Source: Halobacillus shinanisalinarum
GTDB taxonomy: Bacteria > Bacillota > Bacilli > Bacillales > Halobacillaceae
Direction: 5' to 3'
Assembly (NCBI RefSeq): GCF_022919835.1
Contig: NZ_CP095074.1
Location: forward strand, 434,001-498,000
DNA: 64,000 bases
The translations under genes were made by a program, and so were the position numbers. Below, one piece after another: positions 9,775 through 19,005 of the stretch (position 1 is the first letter of the stretch; each line of letters opens with the position of its first letter). Under the pieces are notes generated by a model that made no database searches, was not told the origin of the DNA, and worked only from the letters and a program-made list of their open reading frames with translations.

Positions 9775-10596
9775 CTATAAGATTTGCGGCAGATCCTCCA
9801 TCCGAAGGCTTGTCTTCTTTTGATCGATAAACATGCGAAGACACTCCTGTTCATCTACTATATATAAACCTGGTTTTCGTTTCAATATATAAAAATGCCT
9901 GCGATTGGCTCGGACATTTTTCAAGACATTTCGAACCGGGGTGTTGGGGTCTATAGAGAGGTATTTCACCTTTAACTTCCCTGGGTCTCTCCTAGCACCA
10001 TATATAAGGTATCTCATAAAAGTAAACGTTCGCCTCTTCCACTCTAAACCGTTCTCAAGAAGTAAAAAGCCAGCGAGCAGCAGGCCAGATAGTGTCATTC
10101 TTTGTTCAAGCAACAGTACAATTAACGCTGTTAAAATACATGCTAAAGACAAAAATAATGTCACCTTAAGGCTCTTCTGAAAGGAGATAAGTTGTGTCAA
10201 CACATAGAACAGGAGCTTCCCACCATCTAGAGGCCAGATAGGTAATAAATTTAATAATAGGACAAGTCCATTATAATGGAGGGCAGTTGACAGTAAAGGA
10301 TGGGGGCCCATAAAATATTGAAGGAGGAAAAGCAGAATAGCAATCCACACGTGCTGGATCGGTCCGGATAAAATAACATGGGCTTGTTCCTTAAATGGTT
10401 TCGTCGAATGCTCGTCACTTACAACAGCTCCTCCAAACAACCAAAATTCAATGTGGGATACTCTCCAGCCATTAGAACGAGCAGCCGCAAAGTGCCCCCA
10501 TTCATGTATAGCAACGATTGTAAACAAGATAATAAATTCATAGAACGCACCAGTGAGGAAGGCAGAAAAGGCGAGCAGGAAAAATAAAGGATGAAT
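9775..10596 (-). CDS. spoIVFB: Stage IV sporulation metalloprotease SpoIVFB (start uncertain)
   Basis: Intramembrane site-2-type protease that activates pro-SigmaK in the mother cell. Zinc motif HEWGH and the second motif NLLPIWPLDGGK are both present, followed by membrane spans and a C-terminal CBS-like region. No ATG, GTG or TTG start gives a full N terminus: the TTG at 10527 has no ribosome site and would remove the first membrane span. Homology (IHPLFFLLAFSAFLTG) reaches upstream to about 10600, and an AAAGAGG at 10603-10609 lies 6 bases before ATT at 10596, so I place the start there. It follows spoIVFA by 17 bases. Confidence 0.82.
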   Translation of the reverse strand: MHPLFFLLAFSAFLTGAFYEFIILFTIVAIHEWGHFAAARSNGWRVSHIEFWLFGGAVVSDEHSTKPFKEQAHVILSGPIQHVWIAILLFLLQYFMGPHPLLSTALHYNGLVLLLNLLPIWPLDGGKLLFYVLTQLISFQKSLKVTLFLSLACILTALIVLLLEQRMTLSGLLLAGFLLLENGLEWKRRTFTFMRYLIYGARRDPGKLKVKYLSIDPNTPVRNVLKNVRANRRHFYILKRKPGLYIVDEQECLRMFIDQKKTSLRMEDLPQIL

Positions 10597-10613
10597 TCGT
10601 ATCCTCTTTATAA

Positions 10614-11378
10614 CTAGTCAGACCCTTCATCTACTTTAATGACTTCAACGGGGTCTAGATATTGCTCGTCCTTTTTCACAGCAAAGAAAAATTCTTTCGT
10701 TTCCCCGTCTGCTGTATTTAACTGCCCAATCGCCTCTTGTGCCTCTATATGCTGATATAAATGTACATCTATTGCTGATAAAAAGCCATAAATCGTATTT
10801 GTGCCATCTTTGTGCTGGACAATAATAGTTTTATCGGTCTGCTCATCATTCCCTGCAAAGATGATCGTACCTGGCTTAACGGCCTTCACCTCAGAGCCCC
10901 CATCAGTAGTCATAATAATACCTCGCCCATGATTTTGAAAAGGTTCCTTGACTGTTCCATTCACAGGTAATGCTAACTGAGCTGTTCCACCACCCTCTTT
11001 TTGCTGTACAATCTGGAGAGGATCGCCAAACCGCTCATTATACCAGGCTGTTACACTTGCGAATGGGAACTCTTCCTCAAGCTGGCTTACAACCCATGCC
11101 TCCGGCTGCTCCGTAATAGCCAGGTCAGTTTTTTCACTAACAACGACTCCTGTAAATAACAATACAGAAAATAAAACTTGTACACCTAAAAAAGAGGTGC
11201 GTTTTTTCGTGGTTAGCGGGGGTTTAAATTCACCAGTAACTAAAGGAGGATAGCCATGCATCTCTTCTTCCTGTGGTGGAGTAATTCTTCTCTTAACCGG
11301 CTCGTATCCTGTGGATTTTACTTTATGACGTTTTCGTTCAGCTATGTTTTTTCGAACATGCTCAATATTCCTATTCAC
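10614..11378 (-). CDS. spoIVFA: Stage IV sporulation protein FA
   Basis: Membrane regulator that holds SpoIVFB inactive in the outer forespore membrane. The 254-residue protein has a cytoplasmic basic N terminus, one membrane span (about residues 75-90) and a C-terminal M23/LytM-like domain (HGRGIIMTTDGGSEVKAVKPG). The domain lacks a convincing zinc centre, as expected for SpoIVFA, which is itself cleaved by SpoIVB. First gene of the spoIVFA-spoIVFB pair. Confidence 0.9.
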   Translation of the reverse strand: MNRNIEHVRKNIAERKRHKVKSTGYEPVKRRITPPQEEEMHGYPPLVTGEFKPPLTTKKRTSFLGVQVLFSVLLFTGVVVSEKTDLAITEQPEAWVVSQLEEEFPFASVTAWYNERFGDPLQIVQQKEGGGTAQLALPVNGTVKEPFQNHGRGIIMTTDGGSEVKAVKPGTIIFAGNDEQTDKTIIVQHKDGTNTIYGFLSAIDVHLYQHIEAQEAIGQLNTADGETKEFFFAVKKDEQYLDPVEVIKVDEGSD

Positions 11379-11619
11379 TATAACCCCTTCTCTCTTCCAC
11401 CTTTTCTATCAGTCTATGGGAAGACAATCATGAATATGAATCGATTGCAGCGAACAAAAAAGTTTTTCAGATAGATTCCCTCACGGCTAATTTGAATATT
11501 AGAAAATACTTAAACCACAATCTCCGGATGTTTAGACGGCCATTTGAATGAGTGGTAACATGATCATTTGCCAATGCGGAGGAATAACTCGCTTCATATA
11601 GTCTTATTTTCAGCCAAAA

Positions 11620-11657
11620 CAAAAAACGGCTTCCGAATAAGTATTCGAAAACCGCTA
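11620..11657 (-). terminator. Terminator of minCD
   Basis: On the minus strand CGGTTTTCGAATA pairs with ATTCGGAAGCCG around a short loop, followed by TTTTTTG, right after the minD stop. Confidence 0.85.
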
Positions 11658-11667
11658 TGTATGGATT

Positions 11668-12465
11668 TTATGAGCGTATCCCAAAAAAACGCTTCACTTT
11701 GGCCATCAGCGTTAAATTTTCCTCTAGACTTAACAAAGGAACCGATTCACCTAAGATACGTCTGGCAATATTTCGGTAGGCTAGTGATGCCTTAGTATTA
11801 GGTTGAAGAGCCACAGGTTCTCCTTTGTTGGAGCCCGTAATAACAGCATCATCATCGATGACAATTCCAAGTAAATCTATAGAAAGAATATTGACGATCT
11901 CGTCAACATCAAGCATATCGCCATTTTTCATCATATGACTTCGAATCCGATTGATTACAAGCTTTGGCGGTTCAATTTCCTCCTGTTCCAGTAAACCAAT
12001 AATGCGATCGGCATCCCGTACGCTTGATTTTTCCGGGGTAGAAACGACGATAGCATGGTCTGCACCAGCCACAGCATTTTTATAACCCTGTTCAATACCT
12101 GCCGGACAATCAATAATAATATAATCATATTCTTGTTTCAGTTCGTCAACAATCGCCTTTATGGCTTCTGGGGTAACTGCAGATTTATCCGACGTCTGGG
12201 CAGCAGGTAATAAATGAAGGCAGTCAAAGCGCTTATCTGTAATTAGCGCTTGCTTCGTCTTACAACGTTCTTCAACTACATCAACAATATCGTAAATAAT
12301 TCTATTCTCAAGCCCCATCACAACATCTAAGTTTCTAAGCCCAATGTCGGTGTCCACAAGGCATACCTTCTTATTTTGAAGAGCCAAAGCGGTCCCTAGA
12401 TTAGCAGTGGTCGTTGTTTTTCCAACCCCTCCCTTTCCAGAGGTAATAACAATTGCTTCACCCAT
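11668..12465 (-). CDS. minD: Septum site-determining ATPase MinD
   Basis: Membrane-binding ATPase that positions the division septum by activating MinC. The deviant Walker A motif SGKGGVGKTTTTAN is at residues 9-22, and the C terminus LTLMAKVKRFFGIRS is the amphipathic membrane-targeting helix. The start is ATG 12465 behind AAGGAGA (265 residues, as in B. subtilis); an in-frame upstream start lies inside minC. It overlaps the minC stop by 8 bases, indicating translational coupling. Confidence 0.97.
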   Translation of the reverse strand: MGEAIVITSGKGGVGKTTTTANLGTALALQNKKVCLVDTDIGLRNLDVVMGLENRIIYDIVDVVEERCKTKQALITDKRFDCLHLLPAAQTSDKSAVTPEAIKAIVDELKQEYDYIIIDCPAGIEQGYKNAVAGADHAIVVSTPEKSSVRDADRIIGLLEQEEIEPPKLVINRIRSHMMKNGDMLDVDEIVNILSIDLLGIVIDDDAVITGSNKGEPVALQPNTKASLAYRNIARRILGESVPLLSLEENLTLMAKVKRFFGIRS

Positions 12466-13144
12466 TAAGCATTCTCCTTTCAAAACTCGCCAAATCCGGT
12501 CTTCTTCTGGTTACTTCGTGCAGGGGGGCAATCCGTATGTCTCCTTCTCCCGCATCTATAAATCCACAACTCATGTAGACGCCTTCTGACTCGTAATTTG
12601 GTGCCTGAGAGAGTTGATCAGCAATACGGAGTTGGTTAGGTTTCATATAAGAGGCAGCTACGATAGCTTTATTATCACCATGGATTCCAGCATGGGCCAT
12701 CCCTCGCATACTGCCCATAATAAAGATGTTACCTGTAGCCAACACTTCACCCCCAGGGTTAACATCTCCGATTAATAACATATCCCCCCTGGTTTCTACG
12801 ACTTGTCCAGATCGTATTGTTCTAACAACAGGGGTGATCTCAGTGTCTTCCTTCCACGCCAACGCCTCTTCCTTCGTTATAACTTCAGAATCAATTGACT
12901 CTACAACAAGGTTCTGTCTCTCTCGTATGACTTCTCTTAAAGCTTCCTGCTGTTGATTGCTTAAGTAACGTTTTCCTAACTGGATCGTTACTCGAATCAT
13001 TGGTTCATCATGATCCAGTCCATTCATAGAAAGCTTTTGTTCCAGCTCATTGACTATGGACTTAAATGAACATTGATCATTTAAGTGAAGTGTTAATCCA
13101 TCTCTCGTTCCTTTAATTGTTACTAATTGACTGTTAGACACCAC
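12458..13144 (-). CDS. minC: Septum site-determining protein MinC
   Basis: Inhibitor of FtsZ assembly away from mid-cell. The 228-residue protein has an N-terminal FtsZ-binding domain and a C-terminal beta-helical domain beginning near residue 105 (RTIRSGQVVETRGDMLLIGDV) that binds MinD. It starts at GTG 13144 behind GAGGTGAGGG. The gap to mreD contains an inverted-repeat element, so mreBCD and minCD may not be a simple read-through operon here. Confidence 0.95.
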   Translation of the reverse strand: MVSNSQLVTIKGTRDGLTLHLNDQCSFKSIVNELEQKLSMNGLDHDEPMIRVTIQLGKRYLSNQQQEALREVIRERQNLVVESIDSEVITKEEALAWKEDTEITPVVRTIRSGQVVETRGDMLLIGDVNPGGEVLATGNIFIMGSMRGMAHAGIHGDNKAIVAASYMKPNQLRIADQLSQAPNYESEGVYMSCGFIDAGEGDIRIAPLHEVTRRRPDLASFERRMLNG

Positions 13145-13194
13145 AAACCCTCACCTCAAAGTCTTAAACAATTCTCTTTTCATGTTCTAAGAGG

Positions 13195-13262
13195 TTGTTC
13201 AAAAAGTCACCAAATGATAAGAGGCGAATCTTTTCGTTCTAATTTGGCAAATTTTTGAACAC
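13195..13262. repeat. Short inverted-repeat element, family R2, copy C
   Basis: Ends TTGTTCAAAAAGT and ATTTTTGAACAC form terminal inverted repeats around the core ATGATAAGAGGCGAATC. The same ends and core occur at 52978-53182 and 53623-53695. It lies in the mreD-minC gap and would fold into a hairpin in the transcript. Confidence 0.75.
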
Positions 13263-13267
13263 TCACA

Positions 13268-13795
13268 CTAAGCATTATTTAAATCTTCAGACCACTGCTC
13301 TATACGATTCTTCACTAAAGGATATAAAATAATGAAAAAGATCATATTCGCCGCTACTGTAGGAAGTAACCGCAATGTTACGTACTCTCCCCAGGTGAAT
13401 GTGGTTACTTGTACAAAAGAATAAATGATATATAACATCGTATCAGCCATTGCCACACTAAGAATGGCTAATAATGAAGCCGCAATAAAGTTAGCATGAA
13501 CCATTTTTTTAACGCCATGAAGAATATAGGCTATCGTCGCATAGGTTGCCATATACACACCAAGCACACCTGTATAGGCAACATCTATTAACAAACCAAA
13601 GATCATACCATACCAAATTGCTTGATAAGTATCGTCCCTATCATAAAAGATTGCAATGATGATGACTAAACAAAACACCCAGTGCGGAGTAATCAGCAAA
13701 TCCGAATAAACAAGATTTGCAGGCAGCAAACTCATAGCCATCCCTTGCATGACGAGTAAAATGAGCAGAAGACCCGCTATTATATACCGCCTCAT
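13268..13795 (-). CDS. mreD: Rod shape-determining protein MreD
   Basis: A 175-residue membrane protein of the cell-elongation complex, with about five hydrophobic spans and no soluble domain. The pattern YDRDDTYQAIWYGMIFGLLIDV between spans is typical of MreD. The start ATG overlaps the mreC stop by four bases (ATGA), so translation is coupled. Confidence 0.94.
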   Translation of the reverse strand: MRRYIIAGLLLILLVMQGMAMSLLPANLVYSDLLITPHWVFCLVIIIAIFYDRDDTYQAIWYGMIFGLLIDVAYTGVLGVYMATYATIAYILHGVKKMVHANFIAASLLAILSVAMADTMLYIIYSFVQVTTFTWGEYVTLRLLPTVAANMIFFIILYPLVKNRIEQWSEDLNNA

Positions 13796-14673
13796 TGCTC
13801 CTCTTCCCCACTCTGTTCTTCTTCAGTTATGGTCTCCATGTCACGGTCCACAACCATGACATGGCTAATGTCAAATAAATCCGCGAATGGTTCAACATAA
13901 GCTGTTTTCGTTAAACCAAACTGATCATTGACAACCTCATCAATCGTACCGATACGAAGGTTTTCAGTAAAGACACCGCCTAAACCTGATGATATGACAA
14001 CGTCTCCTTTGTTGAGTTCCACATCCTGCTTAATTCCTTCGAGTAATAACTTGCCGCTTTCCATGTCATACCCTTCAATTAGACCAAAGGCATTTTCCTT
14101 GTCTTCACGTAACACCCACGAGGAAATCTTGTTTGACCGATCAAAACCGCTCAATAATTGAACAGTCGAGTGAAAGGCACCGGCAGATTTTATTTTCCCA
14201 ACCATGCCTTCACTTGTAATGACAGCCATATCTTTCTCTATCCCATGCTCTTCTCCTCTATTAATCGTCATTTGCTTAAACCAACGCTCAGAGCTGCGTG
14301 CAATAACAGTAGCATGAATCGGAGTATAATCACTCAAAGAATTGGCCTTATCAACCGTTGCTCTCAATTCATCATTATCTTTTTTCAGTTGCTGATTTTC
14401 TTGAATAAGCCCCTTATACTCAGCTAACCGGGCTTTCAACACCTCATTTTGTTCATAAACATTAAACATATCCTGAACATTATTTGCTGTATTCGTTACT
14501 AGTTGCACAGGTGAGTGAAAAATAGTTTGAGCCCACCCCACCGTATCCTGGATGAATTTTTCTGGAATAGTTAATTCGCTGCGATCTCTCATAGAAAAAC
14601 CAATAAGCACTACTAAAATGACAAACCCGATTAATACGGTCATCAACCTTTTCCTGCGAAAAAATGAAGGCAT
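13792..14673 (-). CDS. mreC: Rod shape-determining protein MreC
   Basis: A 293-residue scaffold of the elongasome that links cytoplasmic MreB to the wall-synthetic enzymes. One N-terminal membrane anchor (residues 9-27), then a coiled coil (about 66-105, NEVLKARLAEYKGLIQENQQ) and the periplasmic-side beta domain with GLGGVFTENLRIGTI. It sits 10 bases downstream of mreB. Confidence 0.95.
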   Translation of the reverse strand: MPSFFRRKRLMTVLIGFVILVVLIGFSMRDRSELTIPEKFIQDTVGWAQTIFHSPVQLVTNTANNVQDMFNVYEQNEVLKARLAEYKGLIQENQQLKKDNDELRATVDKANSLSDYTPIHATVIARSSERWFKQMTINRGEEHGIEKDMAVITSEGMVGKIKSAGAFHSTVQLLSGFDRSNKISSWVLREDKENAFGLIEGYDMESGKLLLEGIKQDVELNKGDVVISSGLGGVFTENLRIGTIDEVVNDQFGLTKTAYVEPFADLFDISHVMVVDRDMETITEEEQSGEEEQ

Positions 14674-14683
14674 AAAAAGACTC

Positions 14684-15723
14684 CTAATCCGTTTTCGGGC
14701 GTGCTGCTACATTAGGCTGAGATCTAAAGTGTTGAATATATTCCAGAGACTTTCCTGTACCTATAGCTACACAATCCAGGGGCTCATCCGCTATAAATAC
14801 AGGCATGTTCGTTTCTTCACCTATGACGTTATCTATATTATTTAGAAGAGCCCCACCGCCTGTCAGGACGATCCCGCGTTCCATAATGTCTGAGGCAAGC
14901 TCTGGTGGTGTCTTTTCTAAGGTGTTTTTAACTGTTTCAATAATCGAATCAATCGTATCCTTCAATGCCTCTACGATTTCATCAGAATGAACCGTAATCG
15001 TTTGGGGCAATCCACTAAGTAAGTCCCGGCCGCGAATGTCCATTTTTTCTTTGCTTTCAAAATTCCCTGCACCACCGACTTCCATTTTCACTTCCTCGGC
15101 CGTACGTTCACCAATCATTAGGTTGTATTTCTTTCGTACATGCTGGATAATGGCATCATCCATTTCATCACCAGCTACACGTATAGATCGACTCGTCACG
15201 ATCCCCCCAAAGAAATGATTGCAACTTCCGTCGTGCCACCACCAATATCAACGACCATGCTACCCGTCGGTTCCCATACGGGCATCCCTGCCCCTATAGC
15301 TGCAGCAAATGGCTCTGCGATAGGAAAAGCCTCCTTGGCACCAGCTTGTTTTGTTGCATCAATAACAGCACGCTCTTCCACCATTGTAATACCAGACGGA
15401 ACACATACCATGACATTCGGTTTACTTGCGAAGAATGAACGGGTTTTAATTGCTTGCTTAATGTAATACTTCATCATTTGAGCAGTTGTCTCGTAATCTG
15501 CTATAACCCCATCTTTCATTGGACGAATAACAGTTATGTATGCTGGGGTACGCCCTATCATATTTCTTGCATCATTTCCTACCGCTTCTATATCCCCTGT
15601 TTGTGCATTCTTTGCAACAACAGATGGTTCCCGTAAGATAACACCTTTATTTTTTTGAAATACTAATGTATTTGCTGTACCAAGGTCAATTCCTAAATCT
15701 TGTGAGAATCCAAATAAACCCAA
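14684..15723 (-). pseudogene. mreB: Actin homologue MreB, frame broken by an apparent 1-base deletion
   Basis: Actin-like filament protein that guides lateral wall synthesis. The N-terminal frame (15196-15723) reads [14 protein letters not shown] to [16 protein letters not shown] and stops; the second frame (14684-15199) resumes at [17 protein letters not shown] and ends normally with [13 protein letters not shown]. Adding one G to the run of six at 15203-15208 restores LGGIVTSRS, the universal sequence at this point, and a 346-residue protein. All actin ATP-binding motifs are intact. MreB is needed for rod shape, so a sequencing or assembly error is the simplest explanation. Confidence 0.95.
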
Positions 15724-16084
15724 TACTATCTTCCTTTCTACTAATCCATTTTTTCAAATGGTGAGAACATCTATTTTTTATGAGAAGAAGCGCCGATTTA
15801 TAAGATCACCTTATAAATGGCGCTCATTCAGTTCATCTATTTAATTATACGAAAAATCATGGAAAATAGATAGTGTTACGAGTATCATATGTTCAAGTTT
15901 TTTCCTCTTTGTCAAGATTCGTTTCGATAAACCCTAGTTATTGAGAAGATAAAATTACGAACAAACTTTCGCCATACTTCGTAAAACTTTTATTTACTGT
16001 GATGTTTTTGTGAGATTTTATTTACCTCACATTTTATGACAACAAATTTCCCTCTCATTACGATAATAATAGGAGGGATTTTTT
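15724..16084. other. Intergenic region upstream of mreB
   Basis: AT-rich region with no gene. At about 15788-15824 AGCGCCGATTTATAAG pairs with CTTATAAATGGCGCT around a small loop. On the mreB strand this hairpin is followed by TCTTCTCATAAAAAA, not a clean T run, so it may be a leader structure or a weak terminator. Here the radC-mreB continuity of B. subtilis is interrupted by the island. Confidence 0.6.
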
Positions 16085-16297
16085 ATGTCGAGAGAATTTG
16101 ATAATAACAGCTGGCGACCCAAGAGCTTAAATACGGATGATCTGTTTTACGAAGATACATATGTTGATCTTAAGATTTTCTGGAGGAATGTAAAATTTGA
16201 GAATGAACCAGTGGACGGAAACTATAGAGAGTTGTGTGAGAAGTTATCTGGAGAAGTTGTGTCTTACAAAAACAAAAAGCCCTCATTAAATAAATGA
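16085..16297 (+). CDS. Small hypothetical protein (70 aa)
   Basis: I do not recognise this protein. An ideal AGGAGGGATTTTTT ribosome site precedes the ATG, which supports expression. The 70 residues are hydrophilic (MSREFDNNSWRPKSL at the start) with no membrane segment or known motif. It is the only plus-strand gene between mreB and the ger operon. A minus-strand hairpin with a T run overlaps its end. Confidence 0.5.
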   Translation: MSREFDNNSWRPKSLNTDDLFYEDTYVDLKIFWRNVKFENEPVDGNYRELCEKLSGEVVSYKNKKPSLNK

Positions 16298-16304
16298 GAG
16301 CTCA
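16274..16304 (-). terminator. Possible minus-strand terminator beyond the ger operon
   Basis: On the minus strand CTCATTTATTTAATGAG followed by GGCTTTTTG. It lies 500 bases past the last ger gene, the nearest minus-strand gene, and overlaps the 3' end of the small plus-strand ORF. Confidence 0.4.
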
Positions 16305-16807
16305 TATCTTCAAACTTAATGGTGATATCTTCTTTATTTTTTCTGCATCTTATCCTTCTTTTGAACTGCTAATTTATGGTAATAGCACACTGTAAAATCG
16401 ATTTCGTTCGATTGTTTTTTTATCAATTATTATTGTTTTGGCATCAATACCTATTGGATTCAGACTAACCCATTATTATTTCTTCAATTAAAGATAAACT
16501 CCCTGATATCCTCAAAGACTGTACCTTCTGCTAAAACTTCGACATTTTGGAACCCGGATTTCACACTACTTTAGCATCTTCATCATTTTGTACAAACATT
16601 ATTATACCTTTCGACCATACATCTTTGGCTACATTATCAAAGTGATCCAAATACAATGAGTGACAATGACAGCAACTATATTAGTCAATTGAAGTTGGAT
16701 TATGATCCTGTCTTCCTGAAATCAGGGAAAGGAAGATAATACATATTCGACAATTATAGGTCCTTGATTTCAGTAACTGCTTTGTTTTTCAGCGAAAAAG
16801 GTGTTCC
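16298..16807. other. Gene-free stretch at the end of the ger operon
   Basis: About 510 bases, AT-rich, with stops in all frames at short intervals. I see no gene remnant, repeat shared with the rest of the window, or clear terminator directly after the ger operon. Confidence 0.6.
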
Positions 16808-17899
16808 TTAGAAAAGTCCACCCGTCTTTTCAATCCTTACGCTCACTTTAGGAACGATTTTTACGTTTTTATATTCACTTTTCCAGTCAATTTGTTTCCA
16901 TAACTCCGGATACTTCGAGGACACTTCCATTCCTATACCAAGAGGATCACTATTTGCTTTTTGCAGTTTTTCCATAATTTCTCCACCTCTTTTTGTGATA
17001 TATTCGGATGTCTGCTTTTCCATTTTCTTTACATTTCCGATTGACAAGGGGTCAGCATTCAATTCCGTAACTAACTCCAAATCAAGAGTGCAAATGATAC
17101 TGTTATCGCCAGAGACTTGAACATCCATGTTCCGATTAATTTTCATCACTTTCAGCTCAAACTTCTTTTTCGGGTTTTCTTTATAAGGAACGTGTACATC
17201 CCCGGTATGCCCTTTTCGATCCATAAAATAAAGCAAGATGGTTGCTTCTTCATCCGGTAAATATTTGCCGGTGTACTTGTCCTGGTTAAACAAGGCTACA
17301 CCCGTCACATTAGATTTACCCTTGTCTTTTGTAACGAGAGGGAGGATCGGATCTATTCTGTCCCCCTCCATTTTGTTCCATAAAGTAAAGAGGTTTCCTC
17401 TCGGAATTAATGTATTGGTTTCTGCTGCTTCAATTCCACTGAGAACTCGGAATGCGATAGGACTCTCATTATCCTTGATACGTAAAATATCAAGGGCTTT
17501 CCCCTTCACAATGACAATTTTTGCCGGTAAATAGCCCAGATTTCCCCTATAGAATATTTCTAACAAAGGATAAAGCCCCTCTTTAACGAGTTCGTCTCCA
17601 ATAAAAATGAGAAAAGCTTTGGTTATGTCAAGCTTTCCCGGCAGTTTATGTTTAATATTATGACCGAGCTCAGCGGTTGTCGATCCTTTGGCAATCAAAA
17701 GCTCGTCGTTCACCTTAATTTCTCCCCCTCCTTGGCTTTTGATATCCAAGGCACGGACGCCGCCTTTGATCAGTTCGGGGTTTTCTTCCGACACATCAAA
17801 GCTGATTCCATTAATGAGACGTTTGTCCCCAAGATTCTCCTGGTCCCAGCAACCAGCTAAAATGAGGACGGTTAATATCATAGGTAGTGCTTTTTTCAT
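16808..17899 (-). CDS. Germinant receptor lipoprotein, Ger(x)C family
   Basis: C subunit of a GerA-type spore germinant receptor. The start is ATG 17899; the 363-residue product opens with a lipoprotein signal MKKALPMILTVLILAGC, so the protein is diacylglycerol-anchored at Cys17, followed by WDQENLGDKRLINGISFD, typical of GerAC. The ATG overlaps the gerAB stop by four bases. Which of the gerA, gerB or gerK receptors it matches best cannot be told by eye, so no symbol is given. Confidence 0.92.
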   Translation of the reverse strand: MKKALPMILTVLILAGCWDQENLGDKRLINGISFDVSEENPELIKGGVRALDIKSQGGGEIKVNDELLIAKGSTTAELGHNIKHKLPGKLDITKAFLIFIGDELVKEGLYPLLEIFYRGNLGYLPAKIVIVKGKALDILRIKDNESPIAFRVLSGIEAAETNTLIPRGNLFTLWNKMEGDRIDPILPLVTKDKGKSNVTGVALFNQDKYTGKYLPDEEATILLYFMDRKGHTGDVHVPYKENPKKKFELKVMKINRNMDVQVSGDNSIICTLDLELVTELNADPLSIGNVKKMEKQTSEYITKRGGEIMEKLQKANSDPLGIGMEVSSKYPELWKQIDWKSEYKNVKIVPKVSVRIEKTGGLF

Positions 17900-18984
17900 A
17901 TATTCACCTTCTTCTTTTTCAGGAGGTAAGAAAGGATCAAAAGGATGCAAGGCAAGAAAAACACGACTGTATAAACGCAATAGTTGAAAATTTGGCTATA
18001 GAGGTCTATAGATTGTTGATCGTAGGTGGCAAGGAGAATGAATACATACATAATTCCCCCACTTGAGATGACGAGTTTTTTGAACGCGCTTCTCTTTTTC
18101 GCAAGACTCTTACTGGCAATTAGTAAATATATCATAATCGAAGCTGTCATCGGTCCGATCCATATAGAAACAAATAAAAGATCAATACGGTCGATGGTTT
18201 GGAATGAAAGGGCTCGGAACATATAAAGAACAGGCTCTCTCACTTGTCCTAAGACGTTAGGACTAAAGACCATCAGGCTTAGAATGACGACAAGCGTATA
18301 AAGAATAGTAACGGTCAGGTTAGAAAGGGTAAAAGTCCTTAACAGTTTGCGTTCAGCTATATTGACGTATGGGCTCATAAATAAAATCAACTCAAAACCT
18401 AAAAGAGCAAGCAATGCTCCATGACTCCCTTTTAAAATAGGAACAAATCCCGAATCCCCCAACGGCATAAGATTGCGTGTTTCTAGGGGAGTCGTGAGCA
18501 TAAGGAGTGTGGTAAGAAAACAAGGCAGTACTACAATGGATAAAAGGACGAAAAAACGGGCGACAACAGTAAAATCATTGATCACTAGATACACGCTGAT
18601 TAAGATAAGAGAACCGCCGACTGCCCAGACTGGTGTAAATGGCAAAAGCCAATTGTTCACTAAATTGATTACTAAAATGCTCGTGTAGGTTCCAATAGCC
18701 AAGTATCCGATATAGTGGGTGGCATTAATCATGGTTCCTATGTATTTTCCTGTGATCATCTTTGTAATATCATGATAAGATGTTCCTGGAAAACGTCGAA
18801 TCAGCAGCCAATAAATGAACAAAGTGAACTGTACAAAAGTGCCAGCAATTAATATGGAAAACCACGCGTCTTGTTCAAGCTTTGCTCCTAATAGGTTAGG
18901 CAAAGAAAGCAGCCCTATCCCGAACTGCGCTTGAATCAGTAATAAATACACTTGGAGTTTTGTGAGCAACTGTCCATTTTTCAT
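17896..18984 (-). CDS. Germinant receptor integral membrane subunit, GerAB family
   Basis: B subunit of the receptor, a 362-residue transporter-like protein of the amino-acid permease superfamily with about ten hydrophobic spans. The start, LTKLQVYLLLIQAQFGIGLLSLPN, is typical of GerAB. This subunit is thought to bind the germinant in the inner spore membrane. Start ATG 18984, 22 bases after gerAA. Confidence 0.93.
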   Translation of the reverse strand: MKNGQLLTKLQVYLLLIQAQFGIGLLSLPNLLGAKLEQDAWFSILIAGTFVQFTLFIYWLLIRRFPGTSYHDITKMITGKYIGTMINATHYIGYLAIGTYTSILVINLVNNWLLPFTPVWAVGGSLILISVYLVINDFTVVARFFVLLSIVVLPCFLTTLLMLTTPLETRNLMPLGDSGFVPILKGSHGALLALLGFELILFMSPYVNIAERKLLRTFTLSNLTVTILYTLVVILSLMVFSPNVLGQVREPVLYMFRALSFQTIDRIDLLFVSIWIGPMTASIMIYLLIASKSLAKKRSAFKKLVISSGGIMYVFILLATYDQQSIDLYSQIFNYCVYTVVFFLPCILLILSYLLKKKKVNI

Positions 18985-19005
18985 CTTAGACCAACTCCTC
19001 GAGAC

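Noticed and set aside
16298..16807. Decayed gene after the ger operon
   Set aside because: Short frames in all phases with no recognisable protein pieces.
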